35,188 bases of DNA from Gemmatimonadota bacterium (lineage in GTDB: Bacteria > Gemmatimonadota > Gemmatimonadetes > Gemmatimonadales > Gemmatimonadaceae). The position numbers and the translations under genes are program-made. Below, one piece after another: positions 19,098-27,932 of this stretch (its first letter is position 1; the number at the start of each line of letters is the position of its first letter). The notes beneath the pieces were generated by a model, which saw only the letters and a list, made by a program, of their open reading frames with translations, made no database searches and had not been told where the DNA came from. The DNA is taken from assembly GCA_025358315.1 (NCBI GenBank), contig JANYKA010000156.1:1-35188 (forward strand). Reading direction: 5' to 3'.

Positions 19098-19847
19098 TTA
19101 CGGATTCACTGCTAGCTGAAATCGCGCCGCCAGCACTCCTGAAGAAATCTCACTGCTCGTCGTACTGTTCACTGCGTCGATCGTTTGGATGTAAAACCGG
19201 TAGGTTCCCGCCACCGTCGGTGTGCCTAATAGCACACCCCGCCCCGAAATTGAAATTCCTGGCGGTAGTGTTCCCGATGCCAACGCCCATCGATATGACG
19301 GCGTACCGCCGCCGGTGATAATTGACGCGGCGTACGAAGCACCAACTTTGCCGGTCGGCAGGTAGTCAATGTGCTGGTTGGTCAGCCCGGCACTCGCACA
19401 CGGGTTGAACGCGGCCGGGTTGCTGCTGCAGGTGCTGGTCAAGTCGATCGCTACCCGACCGGAGCGAACTGTGCCGTGGTCGTCATTGACGTCAACGAAC
19501 AACGTGTATGTCCCCTGTCGTAGCGTGGTCGACCGACCCGTGACGTAGCCCTGCAGCGAGTTGATGGCGATAACGGGGTGAGGCTGCGCGGACCCCGGTG
19601 TCAACGTCCACGTGTAACCGGAGAGCACTTGGCCACCAGTTGCCACGATGGTGAGCGGATCAACATGGCTGAACGCGCCTCCATTCAGATCGATTTGACC
19701 GTACACAACCTGACCGGGAAAAATCGCCAGCGTGCTGGCCGTCTCAACGACAGGAATATCCACTGTCGGGATCAAATTCGGACAGCTCGTGAGACATAAA
19801 AGGCAGACAGTTCCAAGTACGCGAATGGCGCCTGAAGTTCTGATCAT
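19098..19847 (-). CDS. putative lipoprotein with Ig-like (He_PIG-type) domain
   Basis: Signal peptide with lipobox-like LTSC (MIRTSGAIRVLGTVCLLCLTSC); GTPSYRWALASGTLPPGISISGRGVLLGTPTVAGTYRFYIQTID resembles putative-Ig repeats. Start set at the internal Met of ORF 19098..19874. Confidence 0.7.
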   Translation of the reverse strand: MIRTSGAIRVLGTVCLLCLTSCPNLIPTVDIPVVETASTLAIFPGQVVYGQIDLNGGAFSHVDPLTIVATGGQVLSGYTWTLTPGSAQPHPVIAINSLQGYVTGRSTTLRQGTYTLFVDVNDDHGTVRSGRVAIDLTSTCSSNPAAFNPCASAGLTNQHIDYLPTGKVGASYAASIITGGGTPSYRWALASGTLPPGISISGRGVLLGTPTVAGTYRFYIQTIDAVNSTTSSEISSGVLAARFQLAVNP

Positions 19848-19976
19848 GGCTTTTTCTCCCGGAGTTTCTGACACTCAAGACTGCGGCAGTAGCCTCTCGC
19901 TTGTCAATCTGCCACCGGAGAGAGCCTCGTGAGTATGCGAGAGTGCGAGCGAGTGCGAGCGAGAAACAACAGCTAC

Positions 19977-20066
19977 ACTCTCCCACTACCGTCTCCCACG
20001 CCTCTCCCACTCCCGTCTCCCACCAGTCTCGCACTCAGCACTCCTACTCCCACTCAACACTCATCA
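19977..20066. repeat. Family 1 element, copy 3: L-type arm (inverted relative to 18987-19095)
   Basis: ctctcccactaccgtctcccacgcctctcccactcccgtctcccaccagtctcgcactcagcactcctactcccactcaacactcatca; near-perfect reverse complement of the left arm. Confidence 0.92.
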
Positions 20067-20831
20067 GTTGTTCCCCAAACTCCACGCCACCGCCCGCAGC
20101 ACAAACCCTCCTGCCAAAAGAATATTCCGCATCGAATGCCCTCCCCACGGCACCCACCACTTCTCAATTCTCGCCCCACCCGCCGCCATCAGAGCCGAAT
20201 CCGCCGTGCGATAGCGATCATCCGTCCCCCGCACAATCGCGATGCGCACCTGCGCCGGAATCGCCCGAATATTCTCGGCGATCGAAAAACTGCCGGGCTC
20301 CGTCGGTTCACCCGACATCGCCAAGTCCGCGGCCGAAATGCGCAGATGCCCCCGCGCACCGGGGCTTATCAGCAACACGCCCTTGAAGTGCGCCACATCG
20401 GCGCGCGATGCGATGTACGTAGCGACCTCGGCGCCAATGGAATGGCCACCAACGATCATCGGCAGCGTATCGGCGCCAAGTTCAACGCGAACGCGCTTTA
20501 GTATAATCGTCACACTATCCGTCAACGCTTTGCCACGCCTGAGCGTGTCGTCGGGCAGTCGATTGAAATACTTTTTTACATCAAAGCCCACGACGTTGTA
20601 ACTGCTCGCCGCCAGCCGCTTGGCGAGCTCTTGGTGCGCACCCCAGAAGCCGAGGTCGTTGCCAAGAAAAAAGATGATCGCTTTGGCGTGCGACGGCCCG
20701 TCAACCGCCGGATAGAAAAAGAACTCCGACGTCGCCAGTGAGGCGTCGTGTGGCGAATACGGCGCCGCGTCCGCCTTGAAGCATCCGGCGGCAGCGAGCG
20801 CGAACCCAACCGCGAAAACTCCTCTCCTCAT
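20064..20831 (-). CDS. VirJ/AcvB-like alpha/beta-hydrolase family protein
   Basis: AIIFFLGNDLGFWGAHQELAKRLAASSYNVVGFDVKKYF, PMIVGGHSIGAEVATYIAS, RGTDDRYRTADSALMAAGGARIEKW. Signal-like N-terminus; start uncertain within ORF 20064..20843. Confidence 0.78.
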   Translation of the reverse strand: MRRGVFAVGFALAAAGCFKADAAPYSPHDASLATSEFFFYPAVDGPSHAKAIIFFLGNDLGFWGAHQELAKRLAASSYNVVGFDVKKYFNRLPDDTLRRGKALTDSVTIILKRVRVELGADTLPMIVGGHSIGAEVATYIASRADVAHFKGVLLISPGARGHLRISAADLAMSGEPTEPGSFSIAENIRAIPAQVRIAIVRGTDDRYRTADSALMAAGGARIEKWWVPWGGHSMRNILLAGGFVLRAVAWSLGNN

Positions 20832-21169
20832 CCCGGCGGCCAATGCATCTTCCGGCCACCCAACACGTGGACGTGCAGGTGACTCACACTCTGCCCGCCA
20901 TCAGCGTTGGTGTTGACCACCGTGCGAAACCCGCTGGCGTTGATCCCCTCCGCGGCAGCGACATCACGGGCCATCAGCATCATCTCGCCAATCAATGTCG
21001 GGTCATTCAGCTCGTTGAGCGAATCGAAATGCTCGCGCGGGATCACCAAAAAATGTTTCGGCGCCTGCGGGCTGATATCGTGAAACGCCACGCACCTCTT
21101 GCTCTCAGCAAGAAATGCCACCGGCAACTCGCCGCGCGCGATGCGGCAGAACAGACACGTATCAGCCAT
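20828..21169 (-). CDS. HIT family (HINT-type) protein
   Basis: CLFCRIARGELP...HFLVIPREHFDSLNEL...QSVSHLHVHVLGGRKMHWPPG histidine triad. Confidence 0.95.
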   Translation of the reverse strand: MADTCLFCRIARGELPVAFLAESKRCVAFHDISPQAPKHFLVIPREHFDSLNELNDPTLIGEMMLMARDVAAAEGINASGFRTVVNTNADGGQSVSHLHVHVLGGRKMHWPPG

Positions 21170-22094
21170 CCTGACTCTCCTCGAGTTCGTGCGTCACTTC
21201 CCGTTTCGTTTTATCTTCCCGCTCCGCCTTCTCTTCCCGTTCCGCCATTTCTTCCCGTTCCTCCAACGATCCGCGAATCGTCCCCGGCAGCGCGGCGAGC
21301 GCCGAACGCACCACCGCGAGCGCCGCTACGGCCGCAGTTTCAAATCGCAGGTTCGTGTGCACCAGCGACACGGCGCGAAATCCAGCCGCCTTGAGCAACT
21401 CCATTTCGGAGTCCTCTATTCCTCCCTCCGGGCCGATCGCCAGCGTCAGCGGCCGTAGTCGCCCCGCCCCGTGCTCCTTCGCCATTCCGATCGCGCCGGC
21501 AATTAAATCGCCGATCGGTTCGCCGGCGCGGTCGAGCACCAGTCGCGGCCCTTCAGGCGCCGCGGCGATGGCGCGTTCCAGCGTCGCATCAGGATACACC
21601 GCCGGCAGCCAAGCGCCGCGCGACTGTTCCAGTGCCCCGGCCATCCGCGCTTGTGCTTTCTGCTGAAAGGTCGGGCCCTCGCCGCGCGGCGAGACACTCT
21701 TTGATCGTTTCCACATCACTGGCCGCCAACTCGTCGCCGCAAGTTCCGTCGCCTTCTCGGCGAGCCACAGCATCCGGTCACGATCGGCGATCGGGAGCAT
21801 CAGATGCACCGACGGCGGTGGCTCGGACGTCGCGGCACTTTCCACGCGCACCGCGGCATGCCGCTTCGCGAGCCGCACCAACACGCCCTGCCCTCGCGTG
21901 CCCCGGCCGTCCAGCAATCGCACGGTCTGTCCGACTTCAAGACGCAGCACGCGAATGTGATGCGCTTCATCTTCACCCAATGTCACCGTCTCACCCGCCT
22001 GAAACGGCTCCGAGCAGACGAACGTCGGGATCGCTACCGCGTGATGCTTACGCTCCACCACAGTTCCTCCGCGTCTTCGTTTAATACGGTCCAC
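21162..22094 (-). CDS. rsmE: 16S rRNA (uracil1498-N3)-methyltransferase
   Basis: HHIRVLRLEVGQTVRLLDGRGT, TLAIGPEGGIEDSEMELLKAAGFRAVSL; true start probably downstream of the ORF start because of overlap with prmA. The C-terminal tail is charged and repetitive (EEREEMAEREEKAEREDKTKRE). Confidence 0.92.
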   Translation of the reverse strand: MDRIKRRRGGTVVERKHHAVAIPTFVCSEPFQAGETVTLGEDEAHHIRVLRLEVGQTVRLLDGRGTRGQGVLVRLAKRHAAVRVESAATSEPPPSVHLMLPIADRDRMLWLAEKATELAATSWRPVMWKRSKSVSPRGEGPTFQQKAQARMAGALEQSRGAWLPAVYPDATLERAIAAAPEGPRLVLDRAGEPIGDLIAGAIGMAKEHGAGRLRPLTLAIGPEGGIEDSEMELLKAAGFRAVSLVHTNLRFETAAVAALAVVRSALAALPGTIRGSLEEREEMAEREEKAEREDKTKREVTHELEESQDG

Positions 22095-22879
22095 CCACCC
22101 GCCGAAATCACGGCCAGCATCTCGTCGCGCTCTTCAACCAATATTCCGCTCAAGATCGCCACACCGCCATCTGTCAGCGATCGCCCAATCATCGGCAACA
22201 GTTCCGTGAGTACCGACGAAATAATATTCGCCGTCACGACCCGCACCGGCGCCAACAGTGGCAGCAAAACAGCCGCGTCGCCTTCAAACACCCGCACCTG
22301 ATCACTCACTCCATTCGCCAGCACATTGTCTTCGGCGTTTGAAATGGCATCGTGGTCCATCTCGATCGCGGCGATACGGTCCGCACCCAACTTGGCGGCG
22401 GCGATCGCCAGCACCGCGCTCCCGGCGCCCAAATCGGCGACGGTATCACCGGCGCGAATCACACCTTGCATCAATCGCACAACACCACGCGTCGTCGGAT
22501 GCTCGCCGGTACCAAAGGCCATCGCCGGCTCAATAATAATTGTCGTCGCCGGATTCATGCCCGCCGCTAACCACGGCGGCGTCACGGTGAGTGATCCAAG
22601 CGCGTGCGCGCCAATCCGGTCGCGCCACATCACGCTCCAATCGACGTTTGGTACGTCGCTCGTGACGGTAATCGCTTCAGCGTCGGCGGCGTGAACGGCG
22701 GCTTCGTACACTGTAACATCCGTCTCCGGCTCGAGGTGCGTCACGAACCAATCGCCATCTTCGTGCACGCCCTGCGCGCCGGCTTCAAACAGTGCGGCGC
22801 TCAATGCCTCACGCGTCTCTGGATTCGATGGGCGCGTCGCAAAACGGATCCACGCGAATGATCCGCGATGTTCCGTCAC
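22034..22879 (-). CDS. prmA: ribosomal protein L11 methyltransferase
   Basis: MAFGTGEHPTTRGVVRLMQ, VADLGAGSAVLAIAAAKLGADRIAAIEMDHDAISNAEDNV. Confidence 0.93.
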   Translation of the reverse strand: MTEHRGSFAWIRFATRPSNPETREALSAALFEAGAQGVHEDGDWFVTHLEPETDVTVYEAAVHAADAEAITVTSDVPNVDWSVMWRDRIGAHALGSLTVTPPWLAAGMNPATTIIIEPAMAFGTGEHPTTRGVVRLMQGVIRAGDTVADLGAGSAVLAIAAAKLGADRIAAIEMDHDAISNAEDNVLANGVSDQVRVFEGDAAVLLPLLAPVRVVTANIISSVLTELLPMIGRSLTDGGVAILSGILVEERDEMLAVISAGGWTVLNEDAEELWWSVSITR

Positions 22880-24000
22880 GCGCCGAGCGCTTCTTTCATT
22901 TTCGCCCAGAAACCTTTCGCGCGTTTTTCGGGGACAGGCTGATGCGCCAACGCCAGCGCGTCAATCAGCGATGACTCCGATTCACTGAGTACACTGGGTG
23001 TCCAGATCTGCGCCCGCACATGCAGGTCACCGGTGCCACTGGCATTCACCCGCGGCAGCCCTCGCCCACGCAATTGAAAGACGTGCCCACTCTGCGTACC
23101 GGCAGGAACGGTGAGGTTGATGGGCCCGGCGACGCCAGGGACGTCAATACTCGCCCCGCGCACGGCCTGCGGAAATGTGAGGAGCACTTCGGTGTAGAGG
23201 TCTTCGCCGTCGCGTTCAAATCGCTCGTCGTCTTCCACTTCGAACATCACGACGATGTCGCCGCGCGGGCCGTTCCGCACTCCGGCGTTACCGATGCCGC
23301 GGAGTTGCATGTACTGCCCCGTCTCCACGCCAGCCGGAACCTTGATCGGCACGGTGTGATCGCCGCGCTGCCGCCCTTCACCGCGACACGCTTTGCACGG
23401 CGACGCGATGGACACGCCGTCGCCACCGCAGGTCGGGCAACCGGCGACGCTGACGAAGTTTCCGAAGAACGACCGCTGCTGCCGACGCACTTCGCCGGCG
23501 CCGCCGCACGTCGCACATTTCACGGGCTTGGTGCCGGGCTCGGCGCCAACGCCTTTGCAGACTTCGCACGGGTCAAGCAATTTCGCCTTCACATTTTTCG
23601 TCACGCCGGTTGCAACTTCGGCGAGCGTCAGGTGCAAGTCGATTTTGATGTCCGCACCACTCCTCGGCCCGGCTTGGGCGCGGCCACCGGTGCCGAACAT
23701 CTCGCCAAGTCCAAAGTCGCGCATGAAAATATTGAGTGCTTCGCTGAGATCGACGTGGTGATACTGCTGACCTCCGCCGCCCCGCAGCCCAGCCTCGCCA
23801 TACCGATCGTACGCGGCGCGCTTCTGCGGATCGCGTAGCACGTCGTACGCTTCGGTGATCTGTTTGAATCGCTCTTCAGCTTCTTTCGCCCCGCCGTTCT
23901 TGTCGGGATGATATTGCATCGCCAGGCGGCGGTACTGCTGCTTGAGTTCTTCGTCGCTCGCGGTTTTTTCGACTTCGAGGACGGAGTAATAATCTGCCAT
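22876..24000 (-). CDS. dnaJ: chaperone DnaJ
   Basis: J domain MADYYSVLEVEKTASDEELKQQYRRLAMQYHPDKN; CxxCxGxG-type zinc-finger repeats; C-terminal DnaJ domain. Confidence 0.96.
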   Translation of the reverse strand: MADYYSVLEVEKTASDEELKQQYRRLAMQYHPDKNGGAKEAEERFKQITEAYDVLRDPQKRAAYDRYGEAGLRGGGGQQYHHVDLSEALNIFMRDFGLGEMFGTGGRAQAGPRSGADIKIDLHLTLAEVATGVTKNVKAKLLDPCEVCKGVGAEPGTKPVKCATCGGAGEVRRQQRSFFGNFVSVAGCPTCGGDGVSIASPCKACRGEGRQRGDHTVPIKVPAGVETGQYMQLRGIGNAGVRNGPRGDIVVMFEVEDDERFERDGEDLYTEVLLTFPQAVRGASIDVPGVAGPINLTVPAGTQSGHVFQLRGRGLPRVNASGTGDLHVRAQIWTPSVLSESESSLIDALALAHQPVPEKRAKGFWAKMKEALGA

Positions 24001-24058
24001 ATCTGAATCTTGCTCGCTTGGTGAATTACGTTAAAAATACTTTAATTGCGTGATCGAT

Positions 24059-24480
24059 TGGGAACTGCAAAAACGGCTTAATCACGGATTTATGCGGATT
24101 CTAAAAAGGGCGATTTACGCGGATTTTCTTTTCGGGAACTGCGGGTGGTGCTACGGCTACGGCTCTCATTCGTGGCTTGATTGATAAGAAACTGCAAAAA
24201 CGGCTTAATCACGGATTTACACGGATTCTAAAAAAGGCGATTGCACGGATTTTTTTTGGGGAACTGCAAAAACAACAACAGTTACTGCGACGGGACTCCG
24301 TGAACAATGAATTGGTCGCTGTTCGAATTCAGGCTTTCTGTACTACCAGTTGCTGTTTATCCGTGTAAATCCGTTCTGTTATCCGCGAAAATCCGTGGCC
24401 CAGTCGTTTTTGCCCAAACATTCCACGACAATCCGTGGACTCAGCCGCTTTTACTCAAACATTCCACGAACACAGGCGGC
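24059..24480. repeat. Family 2 intergenic repeats: CACGGATTTACACGGATTC-type direct repeats with inverted counterparts
   Basis: actgcaaaaacggcttaatcacggattta(tg/ca)cggattctaaaaa at 24064 and 24191 (127 bp apart); inverted atccgtgtaaatccgt and atccgcgaaaatccgtgg at 24359-24398; acaatccgtgg at 24428-24438. Confidence 0.85.
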
Positions 24481-24482
24481 TG

Positions 24483-25526
24483 CTACCCCAACAACTCAGT
24501 CACCAGCGAAGACGTATGCGTGACTAATGCAATCACCTTGTCATACGGCATCCGGGTCGGACCAATCACTCCGATCACGCCGGCCAGGCCGCCAGCTTTG
24601 TATTCCGCCGTGATCACGGTCAGCCCGCCGGGCAGTGATGCGCCATGTTCGTTGCCAATCGTGATCTGTACGCCCGAGCCGGCGTTGCGTGATCTCAATA
24701 ACGTTGCGAGCTCCGTCCGGGTTTCGGTGAGCTCGATCAACCGCCGCATCTGATCGCCGCTCGCAAACTCCGGCTTATCAGCCAACAGTGATGCCTGGCC
24801 AAGCACAACCGAATCACCCACCGTCGGCGCCGCCACATCGAATAGCTGCTCGCCTTCCTGAAGAAAGATATTCAACAGCTCAGTGGATCCGCTCCCCGTT
24901 GTCGCATCGCGCAGGCGGTCACCGAGCGACGCGCGGATGTCGGCGAGCGACAATCCACCCAGCCGCTCATTGAGCACGAGCTGAACTTCGGCCAGCGCGT
25001 GGTCGGCAATCTCGCCGGTCACCTCAATAAAAATCGTCCGCACCGTGCCGCCGCGAAGCGTCAACACAAGAATCAATTTCGCCGCAGTGAGGCGAACAAT
25101 TTCCAACTTCTCCAAAATCGTTTGATCGAGCCTCGGGCCAAGCGCGACGCCAAGCTCCTGCGTCAGCACACCCAAACTTTGCGCGGCCCGCCGCAGAATG
25201 GACTCGATCGCCGAACTCCCGGCGCCGATTTCATCGGCAAGCCGAATGCGATCGGAATTCCCGAGCGGCACGATCTGCAGCAGTTCATCCACATAGACGC
25301 GATACGCCTTGTCCGTCGGGACGCGGCCCGCCGAGGTGTGCGGATGAAAGAGGAACCCCTTTTCCTCGAGGTCGCTCATGGTGTTGCGGATGGTCGCGGG
25401 CGAGACGCCCAAACCAAACCGACGCGACAGCGTCCGCGACCCCGCCGGTTCGGCGGTTTCGACATACGACCGGATAACCGCCGTCAGAATCGAGCGTTCC
25501 CGTTCATTCAGTTCGGCTGATGCCAT
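24483..25526 (-). CDS. hrcA: heat-inducible transcription repressor HrcA
   Basis: LNERERSILTAVIRSYVETAEPAGSRTLSRRFGLGVSPATIRNTMSDLEEKGFLFHPHTSAGRVPTDKAYRVYVD. Confidence 0.96.
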   Translation of the reverse strand: MASAELNERERSILTAVIRSYVETAEPAGSRTLSRRFGLGVSPATIRNTMSDLEEKGFLFHPHTSAGRVPTDKAYRVYVDELLQIVPLGNSDRIRLADEIGAGSSAIESILRRAAQSLGVLTQELGVALGPRLDQTILEKLEIVRLTAAKLILVLTLRGGTVRTIFIEVTGEIADHALAEVQLVLNERLGGLSLADIRASLGDRLRDATTGSGSTELLNIFLQEGEQLFDVAAPTVGDSVVLGQASLLADKPEFASGDQMRRLIELTETRTELATLLRSRNAGSGVQITIGNEHGASLPGGLTVITAEYKAGGLAGVIGVIGPTRMPYDKVIALVTHTSSLVTELLG

Positions 25527-25539
25527 AACTTCAAAGATA

Positions 25540-26721
25540 CTAACGACTTCGGCCCGCGCTCAAGGCGGCGGCGAGACTATCGAGCCGCAGCCAGCCCTCA
25601 GGGGTCAGGATCAGGCGGTCGGAACTAGGCTCAGAAGGCAAACTCTGCAGTGCCGAAGGCGCCTCTGGCGGCGTTGATCCGATTCCGGCCCATCCCGCAG
25701 CCATCCATTGCGCGACTGACTTTGCATCGGCCGGCTCGATTTCCAGCCCATCAATAGTCCGCAATCCAAGATAGACCTCCTCAGCCAGGCGTTGATCGGC
25801 ACCAAGCAATTCATCGCCAGCCATCGGATCGTCGCCAGCACCCACTCGGTGTGCCCAAGCCGCAAACTCCCGTTCGTTCCAGCGTCGACGTTCACCATCA
25901 AATGAATGCGCCGACGGCCCCAATCCGAGATACGGCACCCGCCGCCAATAGCTCGAGTTGTGCTGACTTCGGTGCCCAGGCAGACCAAAGTTCGAGACTT
26001 CGTAATGCTCAAATCCCGCGCCAGTCATCGCCTCGTGCGCCTCCAAAAATTCGGCGGCATAACGCTCCTCCGGCGCCTCGGCCACCTCCCCACGGGCAGT
26101 CCAGCGCCCCAACGGAGTATGCAGTTCGACGGTCAGCCCATATAACGAGACATGGCTCGGAGCGAGCTCCAACGCCCGTTCCAAATCGTTGCTCCAAGAT
26201 CGTTCGAGCTCACCAGGAAGGGCAAAGATTAGATCCACCGATATATCGTCAATCCCGGCCGATCGGGCCGCAGCAACAGCCAATCCAGCCGCCTCGGGCG
26301 AATGGGTCCGGTGCATCCAAGTGAGGACTTTAGGATCAAAAGATTGCACGCCAAGCGAGAGTCTGGTGATCCCGGCGGCCCGCCAAGATGTCGCTGCCTC
26401 GAGGTTCAGATCCTCCGGATTCGCTTCCATCGTCACCTCGGCATCAGTCGTCAGGCCAATGCCGGCGTGAGATCGAATTCGGTCAAGAAGACTGGTAATC
26501 CCGTCGGCGCCTAGTTTTGATGGGGTGCCACCGCCAAGATATATCGTACTTACTTGGCTCAAATCGGAGTGCTTCGAGCGCGTGGATAGCTCAGCTAATA
26601 CCGAATCAATAAAGTGCGCGACCGGGACTTCGCGGCGGACAGCAATGGCGAAGTCGCAGTAGCTGCAACGACGGGTGCAGAAGGGAATGTGGACATACAA
26701 ATGCTTTGTTTTTATTGGCAA
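25540..26721 (-). CDS. hemW: HemW-like radical SAM protein (coproporphyrinogen III oxidase family)
   Basis: YVHIPFCTRRCSYCDFAI, YLGGGTPSKL, LSLGVQSFDPKVLTWMHRTHS, GLGPSAHSF. Confidence 0.92.
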   Translation of the reverse strand: MPIKTKHLYVHIPFCTRRCSYCDFAIAVRREVPVAHFIDSVLAELSTRSKHSDLSQVSTIYLGGGTPSKLGADGITSLLDRIRSHAGIGLTTDAEVTMEANPEDLNLEAATSWRAAGITRLSLGVQSFDPKVLTWMHRTHSPEAAGLAVAAARSAGIDDISVDLIFALPGELERSWSNDLERALELAPSHVSLYGLTVELHTPLGRWTARGEVAEAPEERYAAEFLEAHEAMTGAGFEHYEVSNFGLPGHRSQHNSSYWRRVPYLGLGPSAHSFDGERRRWNEREFAAWAHRVGAGDDPMAGDELLGADQRLAEEVYLGLRTIDGLEIEPADAKSVAQWMAAGWAGIGSTPPEAPSALQSLPSEPSSDRLILTPEGWLRLDSLAAALSAGRSR

Positions 26722-26824
26722 AATAGGGATGAGAATGAGTTAAAGTAAATTCTCAAATACCTTATTAGTAATGAGTTATAAGAAACTGCTCGAAAGTACT
26801 TTAAGTGATATTTCGTATTGACGG

Positions 26825-26974
26825 TTCGAGCAGAGTGCAGCGTGCAGCAACGTACTCTCTTAGACCGCGTGGACCGGGAACGTAATTGCGGGACCTACTT
26901 AGCGGGCGGCGGTCAGCGTAGGGCTCGGAGGAATCAAGCTGTAACCTGCACGCTGCACCCTGCACCCTGCTCGG
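26825..26974. repeat. Family 3 inverted repeat (GCAGCGTGCAG arms) between dprA and hemW
   Basis: Left ttcgagcagagtgcagcgtgcag (26825-26847) against right ctgcacgctgcaccctgcaccctgctcgg (26946-26974). Confidence 0.82.
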
Positions 26975-26978
26975 CTTC

Positions 26979-27932
26979 TTAGCACCTCCAAACCATACCA
27001 TCCGACCGCTGCTGTACAATTCCCAACACTTCCAATCTGGCTACCGTCTCAACCACCTGCCGAACCGACATCCCAAGCCGGTACCCCAAATTATCCACGC
27101 TAGCCTCCCCTGGCGCCAATGCGTCCCAAACTCTGGTCTCCGGATACGTCAGCGCGGGCACGTTGGTTGGCCGCTTATCCGCCAACCCAAAGAGACCAAG
27201 GGCATCGGCAATGGAGCTGATCACCTGCGCCCCGTCCCGGAGCAACTGATTGCAGCCGGCGCTTCGTGGCGAGTCAATCTGCCCCGGAACGGCGGCCACA
27301 ATCCTCCCCAGTTCCAAGGCGTGGGTCGCGGTGTTCACCGCCCCGGACTTGTAAGGTGCTTCGACCACGATCGTCACTTTGGCGAGTGCGGCAATGATTC
27401 GATTGCGTTGCGGGAATGACCCCTGAAAGGCCTTGGTCCCCGGCTCGTATTCCGAGACCAGAAGTCCCCGCTCCCCGATCTCGGCGTGCAACGCTCGATG
27501 GGCCGCGGGATAGGGCACATTCACGCCAGTCCCAAGCACGGCGATAGTGTCGCCCGCACCCTCGAGTGCGCCCCGATGGGCCGCAGAATCGATTCCACGG
27601 GCCAGTCCGGAGACCACACCGATGCCAACCGCCACGAATGCCCGCGCGAGTTCGTCCGCGACCCTCATTCCGTACGGCGAGGCATCACGAGTGCCGACAA
27701 TGGCCACGAGCTGGCCGGGCGAGGCCTCGAGTAACTCGGTGCGCCCAATCGCATACAACGGACTGGGCGGGCGCAGGAGTTCCTTCAGCGACTCCGGATA
27801 AGCGGCAGAAGAACTTGGGGCATTCGACGAGCTGCCAGAACATCCGGCCAGCTCGACCAACTTTACGGAGCGAGCGGCTCGCGAACCCGGGTTAGCTCGT
27901 CGGCCTTCTTCAGTTCCAAGAGTTTTCGCCAC
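26979..27932 (-). CDS. dprA: DNA-processing protein DprA
   Basis: VAIVGTRDASPYGMRVADELARAF, VVSGLARGIDSAAHRGALEGAGDTIAVLGTGVNVPYPAAHRALHAEI, FPQRNRIIAAL; true start likely inside the ORF. Confidence 0.94.
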   Translation of the reverse strand: MAKTLGTEEGRRANPGSRAARSVKLVELAGCSGSSSNAPSSSAAYPESLKELLRPPSPLYAIGRTELLEASPGQLVAIVGTRDASPYGMRVADELARAFVAVGIGVVSGLARGIDSAAHRGALEGAGDTIAVLGTGVNVPYPAAHRALHAEIGERGLLVSEYEPGTKAFQGSFPQRNRIIAALAKVTIVVEAPYKSGAVNTATHALELGRIVAAVPGQIDSPRSAGCNQLLRDGAQVISSIADALGLFGLADKRPTNVPALTYPETRVWDALAPGEASVDNLGYRLGMSVRQVVETVARLEVLGIVQQRSDGMVWRC

